From an uncultured Selenomonas sp. (GTDB taxonomy: Bacteria; Bacillota; Negativicutes; Selenomonadales; Selenomonadaceae): 28,633 nucleotides of DNA. The translations under genes were made by a program, and so were the position numbers. Where the stretch lies: positions 1 through 28,633 of the forward strand of contig CALIBA010000142.1 of the NCBI GenBank assembly GCA_938045435.1, in the 5' to 3' direction. Below the pieces are notes generated by a model. That model was not told the DNA's origin and searched no databases. It saw only the letters and a program-made list of their open reading frames with translations. Positions 15,776-23,371 of this stretch are shown here, piece by piece (the first letter of the stretch is position 1; the number at the start of each line of letters is the position of its first letter).

Positions 15776-17287
15776 ATGACAGCAAGCGCATGGTCCATTT
15801 TGCCGCCGGTGATTACGATTGTCTTAGCGCTCTGGACAAAGGAAGTTTACATGTCGCTGATTATCGGCATCTTTTCCGGAGCAATGCTCTTTGTGGGTGG
15901 AAATGTCCTAGAGGCAATACTCACGATGTTTCAAGTGATGGCAGATAAGGTCGGAAATAATGTCAATATTCTGGTCTTTTTGGTAATCCTCGGTATTTTG
16001 GTTGCGGCAATCACGCGTTCGGGGGCTATGCATGCCTATGGTGAATGGGCAACGTGGGTCATCAAAGGAAAGCGCAGTGCCTCTTTTTTGACTGTACTCC
16101 TCGGGATTGTGATTTTTATTGATGATTATTTTAATTGTCTTACGGTAGGTACGGTCATGCGGCCAGTGACGGATAAATTTCAGATTGCACGGACGAAGCT
16201 AGCCTATATCATTGATGCGACTGCGGCGCCTATTTGCATTATTGCACCTGTATCCAGCTGGGCGGCAGCAGTTGGGTCCTCACTGCCCAAAGAGGCTGCC
16301 ATTGATGGATTTGCGCTCTTTTTGCAGACAATCCCTTTTAATCTCTATGCGTGGCTGACGCTTCTATTTATGCTTTTTATCATTTGGACTGGCCGTGATT
16401 TCGGGGCCATGCGTAGAAGTATTGAGAAATCCAATGAGCATTTTGAGATCCCGAAGGAATACCGTGATACTGCAGAGGCATCTGCGAGTGCGGCAAGTGA
16501 GGGGCATGGAAAGATGATTGACCTTCTGCTCCCGCTTTTGGTGCTTATCGTTGCATGCATCTATGGGATGCTCTATACAGGTGGCATCCATGAGGGGCGA
16601 AATATTGCAGAGGCGTTTGCAAACTGTGATTCATCGAAATCGCTCGTGCTAGGTTCCTTTATTGCCTTTGTCTTTACGGGGGTTTTATATCTTCCACGCC
16701 GTGTTGTTTCATTCAATATTTTCTGTGATAGTTTTGGCTGGGGATTTAAGGCGATGACACCGGCAATTTTTATCCTGTGTCTCGCATGGACGCTCTCGGG
16801 TATTTGCAGCAAGGAGTATTTGGATCTCGGAGGGTTCGTTGGCGCAGTTGTGGAAGCACATGCGGGCGTTGTCATGTTTCTGCCTCCTCTTTTCTTTCTC
16901 GTTGCAGCAGGGCTTGCATTTGCAACAGGGACAAGTTGGGGAACGTTCGGGATTTTGATCCCTATTGCGATCGCTGTGCTTGGGCAGGGCGCATCAGATA
17001 TGCTTGTGGTCTCGGTCGCAGCGATCCTTTCCGGTGCTGTCTGTGGGGATCACGCATCACCGATTTCCGATACGACCATTTTAGCATCAGCAGGCGCACA
17101 ATGTCATCATCTCGATCATGTAGCAACACAGCTTCCCTATGTTGGCGTTACTGCCGTTTGTTCACTCCTTGGTTACATTGTGGATGGTCTTACGGGGAGC
17201 GGTTATGCAGGTCTTGGCGCTGGCATTTTTGCACTCGTGTTGTTCATGACAGTCATTTCGATGAATGTCTCATCGACGGATGGCTGA
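15776..17287 (+). CDS. Na+/H+ antiporter, NhaC family
   Basis: A 503-residue polytopic membrane protein with about a dozen hydrophobic segments. It matches the Na_H_antiporter (NhaC) family, which exchanges cytoplasmic Na+ for H+ or, in some members, amino acids. Family hallmarks are FIDDYFNCLTVGTVMRP in the first half and GDHASPISDTTILASAGA in the second. A hydrophilic loop at about residues 200-245 separates the two halves. The start at 15776 (MTASAW...) is chosen because the promoter's -10 lies downstream of earlier in-frame starts; AAAGGGAG is 12 bases upstream, slightly long. The transported substrate is uncertain: malate/lactate and methionine transporters are related. No clear terminator follows. 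Confidence 0.9.
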   Translation: MTASAWSILPPVITIVLALWTKEVYMSLIIGIFSGAMLFVGGNVLEAILTMFQVMADKVGNNVNILVFLVILGILVAAITRSGAMHAYGEWATWVIKGKRSASFLTVLLGIVIFIDDYFNCLTVGTVMRPVTDKFQIARTKLAYIIDATAAPICIIAPVSSWAAAVGSSLPKEAAIDGFALFLQTIPFNLYAWLTLLFMLFIIWTGRDFGAMRRSIEKSNEHFEIPKEYRDTAEASASAASEGHGKMIDLLLPLLVLIVACIYGMLYTGGIHEGRNIAEAFANCDSSKSLVLGSFIAFVFTGVLYLPRRVVSFNIFCDSFGWGFKAMTPAIFILCLAWTLSGICSKEYLDLGGFVGAVVEAHAGVVMFLPPLFFLVAAGLAFATGTSWGTFGILIPIAIAVLGQGASDMLVVSVAAILSGAVCGDHASPISDTTILASAGAQCHHLDHVATQLPYVGVTAVCSLLGYIVDGLTGSGYAGLGAGIFALVLFMTVISMNVSSTDG

Positions 17288-17432
17288 AGAAGTCATAGGA
17301 ATCCACTTAAGTCTGGCGGCTGTGGGTGGGTTTTCTTTATGCCTCGTCGCTATAATGATTAAGAGTGTTACCATAAACCGCCTAAGCAAATCTGTTGTTT
17401 GCGACGCGGTTCTTTGGGCAACAGTTAAGAAT

Positions 17433-17462
17433 TTGACAAAGGCATATCATTGATGCTATACT
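17433..17462 (+). promoter_or_regulatory. tRNA-Leu promoter
   Basis: Consensus TTGACA (17433-17438) and TATACT (17457-17462) are separated by 18 bases. The -10 ends 18 bases before the mature tRNA 5' end. Confidence 0.85.
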
Positions 17463-17480
17463 GCTTGCGTTATATTATAC

Positions 17481-17565
17481 GCGGATGTGGCGGAACTGGC
17501 AGACGCGCTGGACTTAGGATCCAGTGCCGCAAGGCGTATGGGTTCGACCCCCTTCATCCGCACCA
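17481..17565 (+). tRNA. tRNA-Leu (anticodon UAG), CCA encoded
   Basis: The 7-bp acceptor stem GCGGATG (17481-17487) pairs with CATCCGC (17555-17561), followed by A and an encoded CCA (17563-17565). The anticodon stem CTGGA/TCCAG encloses the loop CTTAGGA, giving anticodon TAG (17515-17517), which reads CUA and probably other CUN leucine codons. A long variable arm (GCC-GCAA-GGC) marks a class II tRNA. The T-loop GGTTCGACCC is canonical. Confidence 0.97.
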
Positions 17566-17577
17566 TATGATTTGTTT

Positions 17578-17603
17578 TCCGACTGCGATGCAGTCGGATT
17601 TTT
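17578..17603 (+). terminator. Terminator after tRNA-Leu
   Basis: TCCGACTGC-GAT-GCAGTCGGA forms a 9-bp stem with a 3-base loop and is followed by TTTTT, 12 bases after the tRNA end. Confidence 0.92.
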
Positions 17604-17624
17604 ACATGAAAGTAAATTTCTGCA

Positions 17625-17660
17625 ATAAAAAATCTCCCCGTCCATGCTAAACGGGGAGAT
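17625..17660 (-). terminator. Terminator of the DUF1858 gene
   Basis: On the minus strand ATCTCCCCGT (17660-17651) pairs with ACGGGGAGAT (17641-17632) and is followed by a T-run (17632-17625). It lies just past the stop codon. Confidence 0.9.
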
Positions 17661-17671
17661 GCGCCAATTCT

Positions 17672-17887
17672 TTATTGTGCTGCCGCGGCAGTTTCGCCAA
17701 TGGACTTGTTAAGTGCATTGATGAGTTCATCAATGTCGATCCCGTGTGCCATTGCGCCCTGCTCAATATTTTCAAAATGTGCTGCGGCACAGCCAAGACA
17801 GCCCATACCTGCATTCATTAGGATTTCGACAGTGTCGGGGTACTGCTGAACAATGTCGATGATACTCATATCCTTTGTGATTGCCAT
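17672..17887 (-). CDS. DUF1858 redox-disulfide protein (hybrid-cluster-associated type)
   Basis: A 71-residue protein made of a single DUF1858 domain. It resembles the small 'hybrid cluster protein-associated redox disulfide' family, whose members carry a CxxC pair; here CLGC lies in the segment GMGCLGCAAAHFENIEQGA. The start at 17887 (MAITKDMSIID) is fixed by AGGAGG (17898-17903) 10 bases upstream. The domain reads KDMSIIDIVQQYPDTVEILMNAGM and ends in a short Ala-rich tail. It is a single-gene transcript with its own promoter and terminator. In other genomes the family often sits beside hcp; here hcp is about 17 kb away. Its precise role is not established. Confidence 0.88.
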   Translation of the reverse strand: MAITKDMSIIDIVQQYPDTVEILMNAGMGCLGCAAAHFENIEQGAMAHGIDIDELINALNKSIGETAAAAQ

Positions 17888-17947
17888 AACCAACAAACCT
17901 CCTGTATCGAAAAAATAACGTAGGTCAAAAATCTTTGATTCACTCTG

Positions 17948-17956
17948 ATTATAGCA
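17948..17956 (-). promoter_or_regulatory. Extended -10 promoter of the DUF1858 gene
   Basis: TGCTATAAT on the minus strand (17956-17948) is a perfect extended -10, about 60 bases upstream of the start. The -35 region is weak, as is common for extended -10 promoters. Confidence 0.7.
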
Positions 17957-18148
17957 CAATTTTTGGAAAATGAAAGTATCATTTGCAACTTTTTATTGTA
18001 TGAACAAATAAACATATAAAACCATGTATTGTGGAGAACCTTTTCTTTTGTCATAATTTTTGCAGATGATCAGTTAGAGAATGAGCAGGTCAGTGTTTGT
18101 TTTATCTTGTGTTTCTGAAAACTATACAGGTGATTGGTATGAAAAGCC

Positions 18149-18177
18149 TTGTGGATTTTAGATGAATTGTTTATAAT
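18149..18177 (+). promoter_or_regulatory. Promoter of the 18213-23161 operon
   Basis: TTGTGG (18149-18154) and consensus TATAAT (18172-18177) are separated by 17 bases; the start codon lies 35 bases downstream. The AT-rich stretch 17957-18148 between the two divergent promoters shows nothing else I can identify. Confidence 0.72.
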
Positions 18178-18212
18178 ATAAAGAGCCGTTTTTATGCTAA
18201 AGGGGATTTTTC

Positions 18213-19262
18213 ATGAAGCGATATTCGCCATTCATTCTGATGGTGGCTTTCTTCTTGATAATCATTGTGGCTGGTTCAGCGTATCTCTCATCGGGGACGC
18301 GCTCTGTTGAACATCGCCCTATGCAGGAGATTATGGCTTATACCTCTCTTCCCGCCGAGGTCGCCGCGGTACTGTCTGAAGGCTATGAAAAAGAATACAG
18401 TATTAGAGTTAATTTTGTTCAGCTTTCATCCGATCAAATATTGAATCGTCTACACGATCAATTACAGAATGAGTCTGCTGGGAAAGCTTCTCTTGTATTG
18501 ACGGATCGTGACACGTTGGATCGGGCTGCGGCAGAGGGGGTTCTTGTGCCGTATGTCTCTGAGAAGAATGATCAGGTTGCGGCATCCTTTCGTCATCCCA
18601 ATGGATATTGGACGGGGGTATGGTATGATCCGATTGTCTTTGCTGTGAATGAGGAGTATCTTAGGACACATCTTGATCTTCCAAATTCTTGGCAGACGCT
18701 TGCTTATCAAAGGGATATTCGCATCGGTATGACCGATTTTATGGCGGCAGATGCGGCTGCCAATTTACTCTATAGCATGATTGCAGAGTATGGGGCACCA
18801 CAGACATTTGATCTATGGCGTGGGATTCAGCCGAAGATTGTGCAGTACTCAAGGTATCTCCATACCCCTGTGCGCCAAGCTGGGATGGGCGAGGTAGATC
18901 TTTCTGTTGCTGTATTGAGTGAGACACTACGCTATGTTCGCGACGATTATCCCATCCGTATTCTCTATCCATCTGACGGAACGGCTGCCGCTGTTCTTGG
19001 CACGGGAATTGTATTTCCCGCAGCAGAACGCGATACACATGAGGCAAAACGATTTGCAGACTGGCTGCTGACAGATGAAGCCCAGATCGCACTAAAACAT
19101 CAGGGATTTTATTTTCTGACGACAAATCCTGCTACGTTGTCTGGTCAGATTTTCGCGGGGAAGGATATTAGCATCTTCCAAAATCGCCCATATTTTACGA
19201 AAAAGGAAAAAGACGTGCTGTTGGACCGGTGGGTTAAAGAAGTACGATTTTACGAAAGCTAA
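18213..19262 (+). CDS. Membrane-anchored type 2 solute-binding-like protein
   Basis: A 349-residue protein resembling the iron/sulfate-type (SBP_bac_6/11, FbpA-like) periplasmic binding fold. An uncleaved-looking N-terminal helix (residues 5-26) is followed by a domain starting MAYTSLPAEVAAVLSEGYEKEY. Typical family segments are TGVWYDPIVFAVNEEYLR and the C-terminal AKRFADWLLTDEAQIALKHQGF. There is no lipobox cysteine. AAGGGGA precedes the ATG by about 7 bases. It is the first gene of an operon with rimO 28 bases downstream. No permease or ATPase gene is nearby, so it may be an orphan binding protein or a sensor. The ligand is unknown. Confidence 0.8.
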   Translation: MKRYSPFILMVAFFLIIIVAGSAYLSSGTRSVEHRPMQEIMAYTSLPAEVAAVLSEGYEKEYSIRVNFVQLSSDQILNRLHDQLQNESAGKASLVLTDRDTLDRAAAEGVLVPYVSEKNDQVAASFRHPNGYWTGVWYDPIVFAVNEEYLRTHLDLPNSWQTLAYQRDIRIGMTDFMAADAAANLLYSMIAEYGAPQTFDLWRGIQPKIVQYSRYLHTPVRQAGMGEVDLSVAVLSETLRYVRDDYPIRILYPSDGTAAAVLGTGIVFPAAERDTHEAKRFADWLLTDEAQIALKHQGFYFLTTNPATLSGQIFAGKDISIFQNRPYFTKKEKDVLLDRWVKEVRFYES

Positions 19263-19290
19263 TAAAATGAGTGCCAGAGGAGTTTTTTAA

Positions 19291-20619
19291 GTGAAAGCAG
19301 GTTTCATCAGTCTCGGTTGTGCAAAGAATTTGGTGGATACTGAAGTCATGCTCGGGATTATGCAGGAGCACGGCATCGAGTTGACGAATGAACCGGCAGA
19401 GGCAGATATCCTGATTGTCAATACATGTGCATTTATACAATCGGCGAAAGAGGAGTCCATCACAACGGTGCTCGGAATGGCGGATTATAAGGAGACAGGC
19501 CGCTGCCGCAGCCTCATTGTAGCAGGATGTCTTGGGCAGCGTTATGGGCAGCAGCTTCTGGATGAGATACCCGAGGCAAATGCCATCATCGGAACTGGCG
19601 CATGGAGCCGCATCATGGAGGTTGTTGAGGAAACGCTGAAGGGGCGGCGGCTTGTTATCGCCGGTACAGATGATACCATTTATGATGCTAAGACCCCACG
19701 TCTGCGTACGACACCACGCTATACAGCCTATGTAAAAATTGCCGAAGGATGCGATCATCGCTGTGCATTTTGTGCCATTCCGCTCATTCGGGGATGTTTT
19801 CGCAGCCGCACCATGGAGGATATTATCACGGAGGTGCAGCAGCTTACAGAAAGCGGTGTGCGGGAGGTTGTTCTCATCGCACAGGACAGTGCAAACTATG
19901 GTTTGGATCTCTATCATAGACCGATGCTTGCCGCATTGCTTCAGGCATTGGCGAAGATTGATCAGATTGCATGGATTCGGGTACTCTACAGTTATCCGAA
20001 ATATTTTAGCGATGAACTTATCGAGGTCTTTGCACAGGAGCCTAAGATCGTAAAGTATGTGGATCTCCCTTTGCAGCATGCGCATGACGCGGTTCTGCGT
20101 GCTATGAACAGACCCGATACAAGGGCGGGGATCGAAAAGCTTATCAAGAAGCTCCGTGAGCGCATCCCAGACGTGAGCATACGGTCAACCTTTATTGTTG
20201 GATTTCCGGGGGAAACAGATACACACTATCAAGCGCTGCGCCGTTTTGTAGAAGAGCAGAGATTTGATAAGGTAGGCATATTTACCTACTCAGAGGAGGA
20301 GGACACCCCTGCAGCGCAGATGCCCAAAAAGGTTTCAGAGGAGATCATGCAGGAGAGGTATCACGACCTCATGAGTTTGCAGAGCAAGATCTCTGAGGAA
20401 ATTAATATCGCTTTGGAGTCAAAGGTGATGGATGTTCTCATCGAAGGGCGTGATGCAGAACAGCAGGGGATTGCTGTTGGACGCTCTTATCGTGAGGCGC
20501 CTGAAGTAGATGGGCAGATCTACGTTGAGGGGGATATGGAGAGTCGGGTTGGCGATATTATAAAGGTTCGGATGCTGCAAGGGTTTACTTATGATATTGT
20601 AGGAGAAAAGGTCGGCTGA
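19291..20619 (+). CDS. rimO: Ribosomal protein S12 methylthiotransferase RimO
   Basis: A 442-residue radical-SAM enzyme that adds a methylthio group to the conserved aspartate of ribosomal protein S12. The N-terminal UPF0004 domain holds the auxiliary 4Fe-4S cluster cysteines C10, C46 and C80. The radical-SAM motif CDHRCAFC places C154, C158 and C161. A C-terminal TRAM domain runs from about residue 375. The SLGCAKNLVDTE opening and absence of MiaB-like features favour RimO over MiaB. The start is GTG at 19291 with GAGGAG 8 bases upstream. Its stop TGA overlaps the pncC ATG by one base. Confidence 0.95.
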   Translation: MKAGFISLGCAKNLVDTEVMLGIMQEHGIELTNEPAEADILIVNTCAFIQSAKEESITTVLGMADYKETGRCRSLIVAGCLGQRYGQQLLDEIPEANAIIGTGAWSRIMEVVEETLKGRRLVIAGTDDTIYDAKTPRLRTTPRYTAYVKIAEGCDHRCAFCAIPLIRGCFRSRTMEDIITEVQQLTESGVREVVLIAQDSANYGLDLYHRPMLAALLQALAKIDQIAWIRVLYSYPKYFSDELIEVFAQEPKIVKYVDLPLQHAHDAVLRAMNRPDTRAGIEKLIKKLRERIPDVSIRSTFIVGFPGETDTHYQALRRFVEEQRFDKVGIFTYSEEEDTPAAQMPKKVSEEIMQERYHDLMSLQSKISEEINIALESKVMDVLIEGRDAEQQGIAVGRSYREAPEVDGQIYVEGDMESRVGDIIKVRMLQGFTYDIVGEKVG

Positions 20620-21113
20620 TGGAGCAATCATATGATATTACTGCGGAAGAGATTGGCCGGGAACTTTCCCAGCGAGCGTATACCATTTCCTGTGCGGAAT
20701 CTTGCACCGGCGGTCTTTTGACCAGTACGTTGACCGATGTTCCTGGAAGCTCATCCTATGTTCTGGGCAGTGTTGTATCTTACTCTAATGAGGTGAAAAT
20801 CCATATCCTTGGGGTTGCAGAGGAGACTTTGCGTACCTATGGGGCAGTGTCCCCACAGACCGCGCAGGAAATGGCAGAGTGTATCCGCAGATTGATGCGT
20901 GCTGATATAGGTGTTGGCATTACAGGGATTGCCGGTCCTGGAGGGGGATCGACAGAGAAGCCTGTTGGACTTGTCTATATTGCTGTGGCCGATCAGAAGA
21001 AAACAGATGTCAAGGAGTATCATTTCCTTGGAACACGTGCACAGATCAAAAAATCAAGTGTACAAGAAGCTTTTTTGATGATTCGCAACAGGGTAAGAGG
21101 AGCGTTTGCATGA
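20619..21113 (+). CDS. pncC: Nicotinamide-nucleotide amidohydrolase (CinA C-terminal domain)
   Basis: A 164-residue single-domain PncC protein that deamidates nicotinamide mononucleotide to nicotinate mononucleotide in pyridine nucleotide salvage. The active-site motif SCAESCTGG is at residues 24-32, with S28 the likely nucleophile. GSVVSYSNEVK and TGIAGPGGGSTEKPVG are the other conserved segments. The N-terminal COG1058 domain of full CinA is absent, so this is the short form. It is coupled to rimO (TGATG) upstream and overlaps the next gene by 4 bases (ATGA). Confidence 0.92.
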   Translation: MEQSYDITAEEIGRELSQRAYTISCAESCTGGLLTSTLTDVPGSSSYVLGSVVSYSNEVKIHILGVAEETLRTYGAVSPQTAQEMAECIRRLMRADIGVGITGIAGPGGGSTEKPVGLVYIAVADQKKTDVKEYHFLGTRAQIKKSSVQEAFLMIRNRVRGAFA

Positions 21114-21802
21114 AATTATATAAAAATCTTATGACTGCCGTTGGTTTCGCTGCTGCTTTGGGATGTTCTTCGTATGGGGGTGCGGCAGAGCAGGGAGCTT
21201 TGCCTGTGGGGCAGCAGAATCAAGGTTCCGTCTCATTGGCAACCATAGAATCTGCATCGAAGGATCTCATATATCCTTATATCAGCAAGACTTACGGCTA
21301 TCGCATTCTCTGTCCAAAACCTCCTGTTGGTATTATTCCAGCGCAATCACTGTTTGAAAACCGTACAGGAGAGATCCTTATTTTTGAGAATGAGGAGTAT
21401 CATATCACCTATGCTTGGGTGGTACTTGTCGATGCATTTCCAAATGATGTTCTTCCGGATCTCAATGCGATTGATCCAGAAGAAGCAACGAAACTACTTG
21501 GGCGCATTATGGACAGTAATGGCTACGAGGGAATCATGCTGCTAAACCTCACGGAGCACAATAAAGCAATTTTTGCAATGACGGCAAAGGAGGTAGACAT
21601 TGATGAGGACGGCGATGGCGTTGTAGATGCAACAGCGCATGCAGATGGTCAAATGGCCGTGATGTTTTTCCGCGGAGCACAGGGGGAGCGTTATGGATTT
21701 GAGCTGATTAACAACCCGGAGATTCGTCCGGAAGCCCTAAATGCATTCATCGCGGGAGCATGTACCTTGCAGTCGGCACAGCAGGATCATCCGATTCCTT
21801 GA
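21110..21802 (+). CDS. Exported protein of unknown function with an acidic calcium-type loop
   Basis: I do not recognise this 230-residue protein. It begins with a signal peptide (KLYKNLMTAVGFAAALGC), cleaved either by signal peptidase I near GGAAEQ or, less typically, as a lipoprotein at Cys19. The mature region has a DLIYPYISKTYGYRILCPKPP segment. Near residues 163-173 it carries DEDGDGVVD, which fits the first nine positions of an EF-hand/dockerin-type loop but lacks the usual final acidic residue. The ATGA overlap with pncC ties it to the rimO operon. A cytoplasmic RNA-modification/NAD-salvage pair followed by a secreted protein has no obvious functional link. Confidence 0.8.
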   Translation: MKLYKNLMTAVGFAAALGCSSYGGAAEQGALPVGQQNQGSVSLATIESASKDLIYPYISKTYGYRILCPKPPVGIIPAQSLFENRTGEILIFENEEYHITYAWVVLVDAFPNDVLPDLNAIDPEEATKLLGRIMDSNGYEGIMLLNLTEHNKAIFAMTAKEVDIDEDGDGVVDATAHADGQMAVMFFRGAQGERYGFELINNPEIRPEALNAFIAGACTLQSAQQDHPIP

Positions 21803-21853
21803 TGATGGTTTTCACATCACAAAATCGGTAGAAGTATAAAGGAGAAAATTGCA

Positions 21854-23161
21854 ATGAAGAAGTTGTCATCAAGGAGTACGATGCTCACAGCAGCAGTGCT
21901 CGTCACGCTATCTTCGGGGACGGCTTTTGCGGCGACCCCAAGCGCTGGAACGGTTGATTCACGAGAGCTGTTTCATGCAGATCGGTTGGTCACGGACAGT
22001 GCTCCGCGCACGACCATGAAGGAAGCCGTAACGGGCGATCAGTATGAGGCCTCGATTTCCAAAAACAAGAAAAAGACTGCGGCACCTGCTGCACTTCCTC
22101 TTGCAACAACGAAAGCAGAAGGATCTCCCGCGCCTGCTGCACTGCCGCCTGCAACAACCAACCCCCAAGGGGCACCAGCATCGCAGCGTGTGGTGCGGCT
22201 GCGCTGGAATGATGTAGATAAACAGCTCAGCAGCCGCAAAGAAGCTCCGCGGACGCTTGTCCCACAAAAGGCAAAACCTGTCATCATCACAGCGGAAGAT
22301 GTGAGACGGGAAAAAGCGCTGGCAGAAAAAGAAAAACGTGCTCCGCGGGATCTCGTGGGACATACCAATACACCGAGCCAAGGTCTACCCCATGTGCAAG
22401 TGGTTCCGCAGAATGAGCCGCCTCGTGTGATTCCGCCGCGTCCTGTCCCGCCGCCACCGCCGCCATCCCGCCAGAACATACCGCAGGCACCGAAATACAA
22501 CGCATCGCAGCATACTCCACAGTCGTATACGCCCTCTACATCTAGTTCAAGTGCGGCGGCACAGAATGCCAATACGCAGAAAAATGCACAGCCAGGGTAC
22601 ATACCCAGTACTGCGCAAGGAAGCCAATCGGCAGGCAATCCTCCTTCCTATACAGGAAAATCAGGAAGTGCATATCAGCCATCGCCCCAGTCATACAATC
22701 AGGCATCCTCATCCAATGTGGGGAATGCGGCGCGTTCGGGACAGTATGACCCGCTCTCTGCTGCTTCACATGATGTTTATACACCGTCCAACTCTAATGT
22801 GACGGCGTCCACACCTGAAAGAGTTCGCCCGCAGGGCGTTCCTGACTATAGGATAAAGCCGGAAGGCGTCCCTGATTTCGTCCCGCTCTATAAGCAGCGT
22901 CCAGATACGGGGCTTGAAGGGATTTCAGAGGAAGTTCGCCGCAACATTCTTGCTGGTCAGATGGCGATGGCAGAGCAGCTCCGCCGTGACCCAACGGTAG
23001 CGGGCATGCGCGCCATCATGCAGATGCTGCGCGATAATACGAAACTAACCCGTGCACAAAAGATTGATTTTATCATCGGTTTTGGCAGGGCGATTCATCG
23101 GACACAGCTCTCCTATCAGGAGCAGACTGTGCTGATTAAGGCGGTTGCAGAGGCCTACTGA
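21854..23161 (+). CDS. Secreted proline-rich low-complexity protein, unknown function
   Basis: A 435-residue exported protein. The signal peptide is cleaved after AFA (residue 26). A near-repeat follows: APAALPLATTKAEGSP then APAALPPATTNPQGAP. A proline block (PPRPVPPPPPPS) leads to a long Ser/Gln/Tyr/Asn-rich disordered stretch with SYTPST, GYIPST and AYQPSP motifs. A second short repeat reads RPQGVPDYRI/KPEGVPDF. The last ~80 residues (EVRRNILAGQMAMAEQLRRDP...) look helical and folded. AAGGAG precedes the ATG by 9 bases, 51 bases after the previous gene. The pattern suggests a cell-envelope spacer tethering a C-terminal helical domain; function unknown. Confidence 0.82.
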   Translation: MKKLSSRSTMLTAAVLVTLSSGTAFAATPSAGTVDSRELFHADRLVTDSAPRTTMKEAVTGDQYEASISKNKKKTAAPAALPLATTKAEGSPAPAALPPATTNPQGAPASQRVVRLRWNDVDKQLSSRKEAPRTLVPQKAKPVIITAEDVRREKALAEKEKRAPRDLVGHTNTPSQGLPHVQVVPQNEPPRVIPPRPVPPPPPPSRQNIPQAPKYNASQHTPQSYTPSTSSSSAAAQNANTQKNAQPGYIPSTAQGSQSAGNPPSYTGKSGSAYQPSPQSYNQASSSNVGNAARSGQYDPLSAASHDVYTPSNSNVTASTPERVRPQGVPDYRIKPEGVPDFVPLYKQRPDTGLEGISEEVRRNILAGQMAMAEQLRRDPTVAGMRAIMQMLRDNTKLTRAQKIDFIIGFGRAIHRTQLSYQEQTVLIKAVAEAY

Positions 23162-23272
23162 TCTGTGAAAGCATGGTGATCATTTAGTGGGCATGGATGC
23201 ACAGAGCATTAATAATCCGATGTTCTATCCTTGGAGGACGATAGTCTTCTTTGGATATGGGGGCGGCGATAC

Positions 23273-23300
23273 TTGTCATTTGTGTTATCCATAATATTTT
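23273..23300 (+). promoter_or_regulatory. Possible galU promoter
   Basis: TTGTCA (23273-23278) and TATTTT (23295-23300) are separated by 16 bases. The -10 is weak. The preceding stretch 23162-23272 holds nothing else I can name. Confidence 0.4.
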
Positions 23301-23310
23301 TGATGAAGAA

Positions 23311-23337
23311 AGCGCGAGGTGTTCATTGCCTCGCGCT
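23311..23337. terminator. Hairpin between the secreted-protein gene and galU
   Basis: AGCGCGAGG (23311-23319) pairs perfectly with CCTCGCGCT (23329-23337), loop 9 bases. Only a broken T-rich tract follows (CTATTT), so it is a weak terminator for the upstream operon or a structured galU leader. Confidence 0.55.
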
Positions 23338-23371
23338 CTATTTACATAGTGAATGGTAGGAGACGGTACTG

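Noticed and set aside
17288..17340. Terminator after the NhaC-family gene
   Set aside because: CCAC...GTGG with a following TTTTCTTT is only a 4-bp stem with a large loop, too weak to call.
19234..20085. 283-codon minus-strand frame opposite rimO
   Set aside because: It overlaps the unmistakable RimO cluster-binding region and has no supporting signals.
22039..22638. 199-codon minus-strand frame with GGGGGGTGRGG-like sequence
   Set aside because: The glycine run is the complement of the proline codons of the secreted protein on the plus strand.
23162..23210. Possible riboswitch-like fold with repeated GCATGG and CTGTG/CACAG
   Set aside because: Only short, interrupted pairings are seen and no known riboswitch consensus is present.
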